Below the pieces are notes generated by a model. It saw nothing but the letters and a program-made list of their open reading frames with translations, had not been told where the DNA came from and searched no databases. Source: Gordonia hongkongensis (GTDB taxonomy: Bacteria; Actinomycetota; Actinomycetes; Mycobacteriales; Mycobacteriaceae). Taken from it: 64,000 nt of DNA. The position numbers were made by a program, and so were the translations under genes. Location of the stretch: the NCBI RefSeq assembly GCF_023078355.1, contig NZ_CP095552.1, positions 4,030,001-4,094,000 on the forward strand, read 5' to 3'. This document shows positions 42,885 through 52,940 of this stretch, piece by piece. The first letter of the stretch is position 1, and each line of letters opens with the position of its first letter.

Positions 42885-44110
42885 CTCGGCGACCATGAGA
42901 GCCTCACCACCGTCCCGCGGCCGGGAGCGCTGCGCACCTCCGCGTCGCCGCCGATCGCGCGCATTCGACCGATGAGTCCGGCGTCGATGCCGAAGCGCGA
43001 CGAGTCGAGATGTCCGGGGTCGAACCCCACTCCGTCGTCGGCGACGCCCACCCAGAGCGCGTCGGCCGCGAGTTCACCACCGACGACCCGCTCCGCGTGG
43101 TCCCCGGCATGGCGCACGCTGTTGCGCATCGCCTCCGACAGAGCGGCGAGCACGGCCTCGACGACCTCCGCTGGATAGGTCTGGCCGTTGTCGACGACGT
43201 GGACGGTGAATTCCACGTCGTCGTCGATCTGTGCGGTCGTCAGCCGGACTTTCCGGAGCAACTCTGTCGGGACGACGTCACCGCCCACATCGCGGTCGCC
43301 GCGACGCCAGGCGTCGATCTCGCCGAGAGCCTGTCGGGCCTGCTCGGCCACCCGCTGGTCCCGGGTCGACGGCCGCAGCGCGAGGAGGCAGGCGATCACA
43401 TGATCGTGTATCAACGCGTCATAGCGGGAGCGTTCGGCTTCCCGTGCGACCGCCGACGCGGTCACCTCCGCCGCCCGCACCGCGGTGGAGCGCGTCTCCC
43501 CCAGCTTCTGAGCGGTTCGCATCGTCACAATCCCCACCGCCATGAACACCCCCGTCAGCCCGATGGTCAGGGCGGTACTCGTGTACATCGTCGCCCGGAC
43601 ACCACCGAACACGGCCAGCTGATTGGCGGTGTGCACCATCGCCGTCGCCACCACGAGATAGCCGATCGCCGAGCCGAACCGGAGCGCGATCACCAACGCG
43701 AGCCCGGGGACGCCGGGAAACTGCACCAGCCACACCGGCCACCGTCCGTACCCGCCCGCGGTGTCGGGGTTCCATGCGACGAACCACAATGCCGTCGCCA
43801 GGAGGTAACCGGCGGCGCTGCAGATGCCCGCCGGCAGTATCCATCCCGTCGTCGGACGGAAACTACCGACGAGCAGTGCGATCGCGGGTCCGACGATGAG
43901 TGCTGCACTGAGCGGCGGCCACCACGAAGCCGTCAGCGAGGCCGAACCGATCAGAACCGGCAGCATCGCCGCGGAGTAGGCGATCACGCCCGCTCCGACG
44001 AAGCGAGCCGCATAGTGTTGTGCGCGTACCAGATCGGCGTTGGTCTCGATGGGTTCCGCGTCGGTTGCGGCGCCGTCGTCGACCCTCCGTGCGCTAGGCG
44101 TTCTCAGCAC
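42881..44110 (-). CDS. Histidine-kinase-like membrane sensor (copy 2)
   Basis: About 409 residues. Six membrane segments (residues ~25-200), a coiled linker, then a possible H-box (ALIHDHVIACLLAL) and an HATPase domain with N-box ALSEAMRNSVRHAGD, G1 VADDGVGFDPG and G2 GRGTVVRLSW. This resembles the DesK/NarX class, but the H-box is atypical. GTG 44110 overlaps the previous gene by 17 nt; ATG 44146 is the alternative. No response regulator is adjacent, so it may phosphorylate a distant partner or act as an ATP-binding sensor only. It closely resembles the protein at 45194-46513. Confidence 0.82.
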   Translation of the reverse strand: MLRTPSARRVDDGAATDAEPIETNADLVRAQHYAARFVGAGVIAYSAAMLPVLIGSASLTASWWPPLSAALIVGPAIALLVGSFRPTTGWILPAGICSAAGYLLATALWFVAWNPDTAGGYGRWPVWLVQFPGVPGLALVIALRFGSAIGYLVVATAMVHTANQLAVFGGVRATMYTSTALTIGLTGVFMAVGIVTMRTAQKLGETRSTAVRAAEVTASAVAREAERSRYDALIHDHVIACLLALRPSTRDQRVAEQARQALGEIDAWRRGDRDVGGDVVPTELLRKVRLTTAQIDDDVEFTVHVVDNGQTYPAEVVEAVLAALSEAMRNSVRHAGDHAERVVGGELAADALWVGVADDGVGFDPGHLDSSRFGIDAGLIGRMRAIGGDAEVRSAPGRGTVVRLSWSPR

Positions 44111-45197
44111 GTGCCTCGCGCCCGATTTCGGTGCGGACCAGCACACGGGGGTGGAACTCGACCCGGTGAGAGACGTGGCTCGCGTCCACTCCGACCGACG
44201 CGAGCGCGTCGCGACCCGGTGGCTGGATGCGTACCGTCACGCGGCCGTCCTCGACCTCGTCCAGCAGCTCGGCGACCGCGTTCGCCAGCCGTTCACGCGC
44301 CACGGCCGCGTGCGCGTCGTCGAGCGCGGCCAGCCCGCCGTCGTCGAGCAGAACGACGCGCACACCCCGCTGACGCGCCCGCCACGCCGCGTCCCGGACC
44401 ATCGGGAGGTCGAGCCCGGAGGCACGGATGCCGTCGCGTAACTGCGCCTCGAGCAGTCGGGCCGTGGCCACCTCGTCGGCGGTGAAGGTCTCGCGGCGCG
44501 CCATGCGTGTGAGGACTGGGCGTGCGCGTTCGTCGAGAGCGGCGAGACGTCGGTCCCGCACCTCGGTGGCCGCAGCGGCGGCGGCGTCGAGCGCCGCCTG
44601 GCGTTCGTTGGCCGCGCGTAGTTCGTAGATGTTGCGGGCCATCGGGCGCAGCATGACGGAGAACAGCGACCCCATGATCATGATCGCGTATCCCGGCAGG
44701 GTGATCGACAGTCCCCAGACCGCTCCCGCGGTCGAGACGGCACCCCACACGCCCGCGATGACGCTGATGCAACCGCTCGCGAGCCACGCCGCCAGGGGAC
44801 GACCGCGCACCGCGACGAAGGCCAGGATGATCACCGAGGCCCCCATCGGCGGCCCGGTCTGCATCACGTGCGACGGCGGCGACGGCAACGAGAACAGCGT
44901 CACGGCCACGGCCGAGACGGTCATCGCGGCGATGACGGAGGTCGTCGACCCGGGCAGCGGATCACCGGGCGAATCGAGGATCGTCATCCCGGCCACGACG
45001 AACAACACGAAACCGGCGAACACCCCGGTCCACTGCCACCACCCGGTGATGGACGAGTCGGCATAGAGCGTCACGGCGAAGTAGCCGCATGCGAACGCGC
45101 CCATCATCAGCCACAGGGGCCGCGACCCGATGCCGAACGCATTGACGACCTCGCCGCGTTGGGCGTCGTCGACGCCGCGAGAACACTCTCGTCTCAC
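44094..45197 (-). CDS. Six-TM membrane protein, partner of the sensor at 45194-46513 (copy 1)
   Basis: About 367 residues from GTG 45197, which overlaps the sensor stop as GTGA in the same manner as copy 2; ATG 45209 is also possible. Six membrane segments are followed by a coiled linker (RAANERQAALDAAAAAATEV) and a C-terminal domain matching copy 2: RARPVLTRMA, LLEAQLRDGIRAS, RGVRVVLLDDGGLAALD, RVTVRIQPPGRD. The longer upstream ORF start (45407) lies in the sensor gene and is rejected. Function unknown. Confidence 0.75.
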   Translation of the reverse strand: MRRECSRGVDDAQRGEVVNAFGIGSRPLWLMMGAFACGYFAVTLYADSSITGWWQWTGVFAGFVLFVVAGMTILDSPGDPLPGSTTSVIAAMTVSAVAVTLFSLPSPPSHVMQTGPPMGASVIILAFVAVRGRPLAAWLASGCISVIAGVWGAVSTAGAVWGLSITLPGYAIMIMGSLFSVMLRPMARNIYELRAANERQAALDAAAAAATEVRDRRLAALDERARPVLTRMARRETFTADEVATARLLEAQLRDGIRASGLDLPMVRDAAWRARQRGVRVVLLDDGGLAALDDAHAAVARERLANAVAELLDEVEDGRVTVRIQPPGRDALASVGVDASHVSHRVEFHPRVLVRTEIGREARAENA

Positions 45198-46513
45198 GGC
45201 CGCTCCCATCGGATCTGAACCGTGGTCCCCCGCCCGGCGCGACTGTGCACCCGCGCGTGGCCACCGGGCAGCCTCGCGAGACGACCGCGGATGCTCACCG
45301 CGATTCCCAGCCGGCCGACCGCCACCGACTCCGGATCGAACCCGACGCCGTCGTCGACGACCGCCATGCTCAGGGCGTCGGATGCCAACTGCACGATGAC
45401 AGCGCATTCGGCATCGTCCCCGGCGTGGCGCAGCACGTTCCGCAACGACTCCGACATCGCCTCGACCACCGCATCGAGGACCTCGACGGGATACGAGGCG
45501 GGCTCGGCACGCCGAACCTCCACGCCGTCCTGGTCACCGGGGTCCTGGTCACCGGGGTCCTGGTCACCGGGGTCCTGGTCATCGGCGTTCTGGCCACCCA
45601 CGACCTCCACGTCGAATCGTTCGGAGATGTCGGCGGCGGCCGACCTGATGCGACGGACCACCTCGACATCCGGAACGGTGTCCGCATCCCCGGGTCCCGG
45701 CACCCGGGCGAGTTCGTCGAGGGCCGACGCGGCCTGGGCGGCGAGCCGCTCGTCGGGACGCCCCGGCCGGACGGCCAGGAGTGAGGCGATGACCCGGTCG
45801 TGCACGATGGCGTCGAACCGCTCTTTCTCCACCTCGCGGGCCGACGCCGCGGCCACGTTGGCCGCGGTGCGGTAGGTCTCCTCACGCGTCTCGTCGAGCT
45901 CACGGCCGGTGCGGGTCGCGACCAGCACGACCGCGAGGAAGACACCGGTGAACACCAGCGACCACAGGATCTCCACGGGCGCATCGGAAGTCACCTCACC
46001 GAATCGGCCGAGCTGCTGGGAGATGTGCGCGAGGGTCGACGACACGAGCAGACCCGCCACCGCGAGACGCGGCCGCACGAGCATCAGCACCATGCTCGGC
46101 ATACCGCAGAAGGCGACCATCCACTGCGCCGAGTCGTCGGGATTCGTCAGGGTCGTCCCGTTCCAGGCCACGAACCACAGACCCAGGCCGAGGATGTACC
46201 CGGCCCAGGTCGTCAGGGCGAGCGGGGTGAGCCACGCCGTGCCCGGTCGAAAGGTCGCCGCGATCAACAGGATTCCCGGTCCGACCGACAGCAGGATGCT
46301 CAGCGGTGGCCACCAGGCGTCGGTCAGCGGCGCCGAGGCGAGGATCGACGCCGCGGAGACCACGGGGTAACCGATGAAACCCAGGCCCAGGAAGCGGGCG
46401 CCCACCCGGCGGACGCGGTCCAGATCCGGCTCCGCCGAATCCGATTCGAATGCGCGCCGCACCCACGCGGGTCGTGCGGGGGTGTCGCCGCTCGCGAGAT
46501 CGGTGGTGGGCAT
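45194..46513 (-). CDS. Histidine-kinase-like membrane sensor with acidic repeat (copy 1)
   Basis: 439 residues, first gene of the four-gene minus-strand block. Six membrane segments, then a possible H-box IVHDRVIASLLAV, and an HATPase domain with N-box AMSESLRNVLRHAGDDA, G1 VVDDGVGFDPE and G2 GRGTTVQIRW. Between H-box and N-box is an acidic run of GDQDP repeats absent from copy 2, encoded by a 15-bp tandem repeat. ATG 46513 follows a G-rich stretch (GAGGGTGAG). It lies just downstream of the ribosomal-operon terminator and so is likely transcribed separately. No cognate response regulator is seen. Confidence 0.83.
   Translation of the reverse strand: MPTTDLASGDTPARPAWVRRAFESDSAEPDLDRVRRVGARFLGLGFIGYPVVSAASILASAPLTDAWWPPLSILLSVGPGILLIAATFRPGTAWLTPLALTTWAGYILGLGLWFVAWNGTTLTNPDDSAQWMVAFCGMPSMVLMLVRPRLAVAGLLVSSTLAHISQQLGRFGEVTSDAPVEILWSLVFTGVFLAVVLVATRTGRELDETREETYRTAANVAAASAREVEKERFDAIVHDRVIASLLAVRPGRPDERLAAQAASALDELARVPGPGDADTVPDVEVVRRIRSAAADISERFDVEVVGGQNADDQDPGDQDPGDQDPGDQDGVEVRRAEPASYPVEVLDAVVEAMSESLRNVLRHAGDDAECAVIVQLASDALSMAVVDDGVGFDPESVAVGRLGIAVSIRGRLARLPGGHARVHSRAGRGTTVQIRWERP
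45531..45590 (-). repeat. 15-bp tandem repeat (three exact copies plus one degenerate) encoding GDQDP
   Basis: The plus-strand unit TGGTCACCGGGGTCC occurs at 45531-45545, 45546-45560 and 45561-45575; the fourth unit at 45576-45590 has changes. The unit length keeps frame, so copy number can vary without breaking the sensor gene. It adds an acidic linker in the cytoplasmic part of the protein. Confidence 0.9.
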
Positions 46514-46564
46514 CGCGTCTCACCCTCACACCGCCGGACTCGGTGGGTCAATCCTCCGTTGAGA

Positions 46565-46610
46565 CCAAAAAACGACGAAACCGGCCCGCTCCCTGGAGGG
46601 AACGGGCCGG
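46565..46610 (-). terminator. Intrinsic terminator of the S10 operon
   Basis: Minus-strand stem CCGGCCCGTTCCC / GGGAGCGGGCCGG (46610-46581, one non-Watson-Crick pair, 4-nt loop) is followed by TTTCGTCG and six Ts (46572-46567). It lies 28 bp after the rpsQ stop. This is the only textbook terminator in the window with a good T tract. Confidence 0.9.
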
Positions 46611-46637
46611 TGACGGTAGAACTCGTTGGGAGAGGGC

Positions 46638-46928
46638 TTACTTGGCCTTCTCCAGCACCTCGACGAGACGCCAGTGCTTGGTCGCCGACAGCGGGCGGGT
46701 CTCCATGATCCGCACGCGGTCACCGACGCCGGCATCGCCGTTCTCGTCGTGGGCCTTGACCTTGCTCGTGGTCCGGATGATCTTGCCGTAGAGCGGGTGG
46801 CTCTTACGATCTTCCAGCTCGACCACGATGGTCTTCTGCATCTTGTCGCTGACCACGTAGCCGATGCGCTCCTTGCGGCGTGCGCGCACCTCGGTCTGGG
46901 TTTCGGTCACCTTCTGGTCCTCACTCAT
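46638..46928 (-). CDS. rpsQ: 30S ribosomal protein S17
   Basis: 96 residues, last gene of the operon. It binds 16S rRNA early in assembly. The conserved S17 core is [20 protein letters not shown] with [19 protein letters not shown] and [21 protein letters not shown] ~20-residue acidic N-terminal extension precedes the core, as in other actinobacteria. ATG overlaps the rpmC stop. The operon ends here instead of continuing into rplN, as in mycobacteria. Confidence 0.99.
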   Translation of the reverse strand: MSEDQKVTETQTEVRARRKERIGYVVSDKMQKTIVVELEDRKSHPLYGKIIRTTSKVKAHDENGDAGVGDRVRIMETRPLSATKHWRLVEVLEKAK

Positions 46929-47158
46929 GCGTCATCACCATCCGGTCCGGACGCCAGGCCCAGCTCCCGTTCGCGCATCACGGTGTAGATACGCGCGATC
47001 TCGCGACGCACGGTCCGCAGGCGACGGTTGTTGTCGAGCTGGCCGGTGGCCATCTGGAACCGAAGGTTGAACAGTTCTTCCTTCGACTCTTTCAGGCGAT
47101 CGACCAGATCAGCGTCGTTGAGCTCACGAAGCTCGTTCGCAGCAACTCCGAGTGCCAT
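46925..47158 (-). CDS. rpmC: 50S ribosomal protein L29
   Basis: 77 residues. L29 sits at the exit of the peptide tunnel. Typical patterns are [27 protein letters not shown] and [26 protein letters not shown]. The start shares one base with the rplP stop (TGATG) and the stop overlaps the rpsQ start, indicating tight coupling. Confidence 0.99.
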   Translation of the reverse strand: MALGVAANELRELNDADLVDRLKESKEELFNLRFQMATGQLDNNRRLRTVRREIARIYTVMRERELGLASGPDGDDA

Positions 47159-47574
47159 CAGAACTGCTCCTCTCTGGTCACGATCCTGGTCTTGATGGGG
47201 AGCTTGTGCTGCGCGCGACGCAGGGCCTCGCGAGCGATCTCCTCATTCGGGTAGGTCATCTCGAACAGCACGCGACCCGGCTTGACCGGGGCAACCCACC
47301 ACTCGGGCGAACCCTTACCCGAACCCATGCGGGTCTCGGCCGGCTTCTTGGTCAGCGGGCGGTCCGGGAAGATGTTGATCCAGACCTTGCCGCCACGCTT
47401 GATGTGCCGGTTGATCGCGATACGAGCGGACTCGATCTGACGGTTGGTGATGTACGCGCCTTCCAGAGCCTGGATGCCGTAATCGCCGAACGTCACCTTG
47501 GTGCCGCCCTTGGCCTGCCCCTTGAGGCTGGGGTGGTGCTGCTTGCGGTGCTTGACCCGACGTGGGATCAACAT
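47158..47574 (-). CDS. rplP: 50S ribosomal protein L16
   Basis: 138 residues, full length. L16 helps form the A-site side of the peptidyl-transferase region. Key segments are [34 protein letters not shown], and [19 protein letters not shown], which carries the Arg that is hydroxylated in some bacteria. It lies 3 bp after rpsC. Confidence 0.99.
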   Translation of the reverse strand: MLIPRRVKHRKQHHPSLKGQAKGGTKVTFGDYGIQALEGAYITNRQIESARIAINRHIKRGGKVWINIFPDRPLTKKPAETRMGSGKGSPEWWVAPVKPGRVLFEMTYPNEEIAREALRRAQHKLPIKTRIVTREEQF

Positions 47575-47577
47575 GGC

Positions 47578-48796
<1,219 letters not shown>

Positions 48797-48797
<1 letters not shown>

Positions 48798-49078
48798 TAC
48801 CGGCGCTTCGCTTTCCGGTCATCCTTGATGTGACCCTTGAAGGTACGGGTGGGGGCGAACTCGCCCAGCTTGTGCCCGACCATCGAATCCGAGATGAACA
48901 CCGGCACGTGCTTGCGGCCGTCGTGGACGGCAAAGGTGTGACCGATGAAGTCGGGAATGATGGTCGAACGACGGGACCAGGTCTTGATGACCTGCTTGGT
49001 GCCCTTCTCGTTCTGGACATCCACCTTCTTCAGGAGGTGGTCGTCGACGAACGGGCCCTTCTTGAGGCTGCGTGGCAT
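48797..49078 (-). CDS. rpsS: 30S ribosomal protein S19
   Basis: 93 residues from ATG 49078, chosen because [18 protein letters not shown] is the universal S19 start and GGAGG lies ~9 nt upstream; the ORF extension to 49186 overlaps rplB. S19 contacts the head of the small subunit with S13. [22 protein letters not shown] is conserved. Confidence 0.99.
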
Positions 49079-49095
49079 TCTCTTACCTCCTCCTG

Positions 49096-49932
<837 letters not shown>

Positions 49933-49962
49933 GAGTCTCTAGTCCTTCTCTGGGCGCCCCGG

Positions 49963-50268
49963 TCAGCTGACCGAGCCCCCGAAGATCTCGATGGGCTTGC
50001 TGTCTGCGGTCAGCGACACGATGGCGCGCTTGGTGGACTTGCGCTGGCCGTAGCCGGTGCGGGTCCGCTTGCGCTTGCCCTGTCGGTTCGCGGTGTTGAC
50101 GCTGGCAACGCTGACACCGAAGATCTTCTCGATCGCGATCTTGATCTCGGTCTTGTTGGACTCCGGGTGCACCAGGAAGGTGTACACGTTGTCCTCCATG
50201 AGCCCGTAGGACTTCTCCGAGATCACGGGCGCCAGGATGATGTCGCGCGGGTCGGCAACGGTCGCCAT
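49963..50268 (-). CDS. rplW: 50S ribosomal protein L23
   Basis: 101 residues from ATG 50268, one base after the rplD stop; the longer ORF start inside rplD is rejected. L23 forms the docking site for trigger factor and SRP at the tunnel exit. Conserved: [28 protein letters not shown], and the basic loop [16 protein letters not shown]. Confidence 0.99.
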   Translation of the reverse strand: MATVADPRDIILAPVISEKSYGLMEDNVYTFLVHPESNKTEIKIAIEKIFGVSVASVNTANRQGKRKRTRTGYGQRKSTKRAIVSLTADSKPIEIFGGSVS

Positions 50269-50269
50269 G

Positions 50270-50959
50270 TCAGGCCTCCTCTGCTGTCTTCTCGACGGCA
50301 GCCTTGGCATCCGCCGTGTTCTGCTCGATGAAGGCATTGAGCGTCTCGACGCTGAACACCACCTCGTCCGAATCCAGGACGTCGTAGGTGTTGAGCTGAT
50401 CCGGCGCGATCGGCAGCACGTTCTGCAGGTTCGCGACACTCAGCCACGCCGTCAGGTCCTCGCGGCCGAGGACGACCAGGAACTTGCGGCGATCGGAGAG
50501 GCTCTCCAGGAACTGACGCGCCGACTTGGTCGAGGGCTTCTGCCCGGAGACCAGTTCGGTGATCACGTGGATGCGCTCGTTACGAGCGCGATCGCTCAGC
50601 GCACCGCGCAGTGCGGCCGCCTTCATCTTCTTGGGGGTGCGCTGGCTGTAGTCGCGCGGCTGCGGGCCGTGGACGGTGCCACCGCCGGCGAACTGCGGGG
50701 CGCGGGTCGAACCCTGACGCGCACGGCCGGTGCCCTTCTGGCGGTACGGCTTGGCGCCACCGCCGCGGACCTCGCCGCGGGTCTTGGTGGAGTGCGTGCC
50801 CTGGCGTGCCGCGGCCTGCTGGGCCACGACGACCTGATGCATCAGCGCGATGTTGGCCGGGGCGTCGAAGAGCGCGGCGGGCAGGTCAACGGTTCCGTTG
50901 GTCTTGCCGTCGGCGGTCTTGACGTCCAGCGTCAGCTTGGTAGCCGTCTCGGTGCTCAT
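50270..50959 (-). CDS. rplD: 50S ribosomal protein L4
   Basis: 229 residues. L4 reaches the tunnel constriction and in E. coli also represses the S10 operon; whether it does so here cannot be seen. The tunnel loop [20 protein letters not shown] is conserved. ATG overlaps the rplC stop (ATGA). A ~15-residue Ala/Glu-rich tail follows the core. Confidence 0.99.
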   Translation of the reverse strand: MSTETATKLTLDVKTADGKTNGTVDLPAALFDAPANIALMHQVVVAQQAAARQGTHSTKTRGEVRGGGAKPYRQKGTGRARQGSTRAPQFAGGGTVHGPQPRDYSQRTPKKMKAAALRGALSDRARNERIHVITELVSGQKPSTKSARQFLESLSDRRKFLVVLGREDLTAWLSVANLQNVLPIAPDQLNTYDVLDSDEVVFSVETLNAFIEQNTADAKAAVEKTAEEA

Positions 50960-51612
50960 TTGGCACCACCCTTCACTGCGTCGCGAACCATCACGATGCC
51001 GCCCTTGCGACCCGGGATCGCTCCCTTGATCAGCAGGAGACCGGCCTCGGCGTCCACCTTGTGGACGGTGAGGTTCTGCGTGGTCACCTTGTCGTTACCC
51101 ATGCGGCCTGCCATGCGCATGCCCTTGAACACGCGACCCGGCGTGGCGCAGCCACCGATCGAACCCGGAGCGCGGTGTACGCGGTGGGCACCGTGGCTGG
51201 CGCCCAGACCGGCGAAGCCGTGACGCTTCATGACGCCGGCGAAGCCCTTGCCCTTGGAGGTGCCGGTGACGTCGACCAGCGCGCCGTCGGCGAAGATCTC
51301 GGCGGTCAGTTCCTGACCGACCTCGAACTCGGCGACGTCGTTGACGCGGATCTCGGCCAGGTGGCGGCGCGGGGTGACCCCGGCCTTGCCGAACTGACCG
51401 GCGACCGGCTTGGTCACCTTGCGGGGATCGACGGCGCCGTAGGCGAGCTGGACGGCGGTGTAGCCGTCACGGTCCGCGGTGCGGAGCTGGGTGATCACGT
51501 TCGGGCCGGCCTGGATGACAGTCACCGGGACGACGCGGTTGTTCTCGTCGAAGACCTGGGTCATGCCGAGCTTGGTGCCCAGGATGCCCTTGGTCGAACT
51601 CTGATTGCTCAT
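50956..51612 (-). CDS. rplC: 50S ribosomal protein L3
   Basis: 218 residues. L3 organises the 3' end of 23S rRNA near the peptidyl-transferase centre. [19 protein letters not shown] and the loop [22 protein letters not shown] are intact. A short MSNQSS extension precedes the family start. It lies 19 bp after rpsJ. Confidence 0.99.
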   Translation of the reverse strand: MSNQSSTKGILGTKLGMTQVFDENNRVVPVTVIQAGPNVITQLRTADRDGYTAVQLAYGAVDPRKVTKPVAGQFGKAGVTPRRHLAEIRVNDVAEFEVGQELTAEIFADGALVDVTGTSKGKGFAGVMKRHGFAGLGASHGAHRVHRAPGSIGGCATPGRVFKGMRMAGRMGNDKVTTQNLTVHKVDAEAGLLLIKGAIPGRKGGIVMVRDAVKGGAK

Positions 51613-51631
51613 GTGTTATCTCGCCCCCGTC

Positions 51632-51937
51632 CTACTGGATGTTGACGTCGACGCTGGCCGGCAGGTCGATGCGCATGAGCGCGTCGACCGTCTTCGGTGT
51701 CGGGTCGAGGATGTCGATGAGTCGCTTGTGGGTACGCATCTCGAAGTGTTCGCGGCTGTCCTTGTACTTGTGCGGCGAACGGATGACGCAGTACACGTTC
51801 TTCTCGGTGGGCAATGGCACCGGGCCGACGACGCGTGCCCCGGTACGGGTCACGGTCTCCACGATCTTGCGCGCCGAAGCGTCGATCGCCTCGTGGTCGT
51901 AGGCCTTGAGCCTGATGCGGATCTTTTGTCCCGCCAC
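51632..51937 (-). CDS. rpsJ: 30S ribosomal protein S10 (NusE)
   Basis: 101 residues from GTG 51937, with AGAGGA six bases upstream; the family start [15 protein letters not shown] follows directly. S10 also acts in transcription antitermination with NusB. It is the first gene of the operon; the longer ORF upstream (to 52147) is leader sequence. [19 protein letters not shown] is conserved. Confidence 0.99.
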   Translation of the reverse strand: MAGQKIRIRLKAYDHEAIDASARKIVETVTRTGARVVGPVPLPTEKNVYCVIRSPHKYKDSREHFEMRTHKRLIDILDPTPKTVDALMRIDLPASVDVNIQ

Positions 51938-52342
51938 GCTGTGTCCTCTTCCGTCAGTTGTTCTCGACAGACAAACACCGCGTGATCTGGACCGACCTCT
52001 CGCCGGCTGAGCACATGACCACCGTGTGAGATACGGCAATCGACGCTGTTCATCTGTCGTTGTACGTTGGCTCGCACCTGGTACGAGCCGGTTTGCTCCG
52101 GCACCCGCGGTCGGGCGTGTCGGGACCGTGAACCGAAATCGGGGCACGCGTTACACGCCCAGTCCCCGTAGACCGGGCCTGGGAGTCATTCACCTGATCG
52201 CGACCGCGGGTCTGGCACATGGCACAACCTGCGTCCGCCGGTCAAGGCAACCCGAACAGTATGCATCAGGTCGGGAGCACGATCAAATCAGTGCCGGCGA
52301 CCGTCGGCCGAACCTTACCTGACCGATGAGTAAGATACCGCC
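51938..52342. promoter_or_regulatory. 405-bp divergent intergenic region: S10 operon leader and promoters
   Basis: No coding ORF is supported. For the minus-strand S10 operon a -10 candidate TACTGT (52261-52256) with TTGATC 19 bp further upstream would give a leader of about 310 nt; this is weak evidence. A small inverted repeat GGCTCG-N9-CGAGCC (52069-52089) lies in that leader and could form a hairpin. On the plus strand, the right end carries the leaderless promoter annotated separately. Confidence 0.4.
52331..52336 (+). promoter_or_regulatory. -10 element TAAGAT of a probable leaderless promoter
   Basis: TAAGAT ends six bases before ATG 52343, so the expected transcription start coincides with the start codon. 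No Shine-Dalgarno sequence precedes the ATG. This is the arrangement of leaderless genes common in mycobacteria and relatives. Confidence 0.55.
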
Positions 52343-52819
52343 ATGAGTTCCACGAACCCCACCTTCGCCCTGCGCAAGAAGCTGCCCGCCAATCCGCTGG
52401 GCAACGTCCTCTTCTCCCTCGGCATGGTCGCGAAGGTCCCGTACTTCGGCACCGTCCTGCCTCTCGTGCAGGAGATGGAGCCCGGCTACTGCAAGGTCAC
52501 CGCGCCCAACTGGTTCGGCGTCCACAACCACATCGGCACCTTCCACGCGATCGCGGCGTGCAACCTCGCCGAGGCCGCGATGGGGATGCTGATGGAGGCC
52601 ACCACGCCCACCACCCACCGTTGGATTCCCAAGGCGATGCAGACCAGCTATCTGACGAAGGCCACAACGCGCCTGACCGCCGAGGCGCGACTGGCCGACC
52701 CCGTCGACTTCGACGCGATCACCACCGGCACCGACGTCACCGTGTCGGTGAGCATCGCCGACACCGAGGGCGTCGAGGTCGTGCACTGCGACATCACCAC
52801 CTGGTTGACGCCGAAGTAG
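52343..52819 (+). CDS. DUF4442 hotdog-fold protein (thioesterase-like)
   Basis: 158 residues. The pattern FGVHNHIGTFHAIAACNLAEAAMGMLMEATTP matches the substrate-helix region of hotdog-fold DUF4442 proteins, related to acyl-CoA thioesterases; WIPKAMQTSYLTKA follows. No activity is established for the family. ATG 52343 appears leaderless. It reads away from the S10 operon and is followed after 121 bp by the amidotransferase gene. Confidence 0.82.
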   Translation: MSSTNPTFALRKKLPANPLGNVLFSLGMVAKVPYFGTVLPLVQEMEPGYCKVTAPNWFGVHNHIGTFHAIAACNLAEAAMGMLMEATTPTTHRWIPKAMQTSYLTKATTRLTAEARLADPVDFDAITTGTDVTVSVSIADTEGVEVVHCDITTWLTPK

Positions 52820-52940
52820 TCGCCCCGCCCGGGGTGCCGTCCCGACCGGCTGCTCCTAGGGTGGGAGGATGCCTCCGCCCGGGGCACCAGGGCACCAGCG
52901 GCACCGGAGTACGACAGCTAACGAGGAGGACCACCGACCC

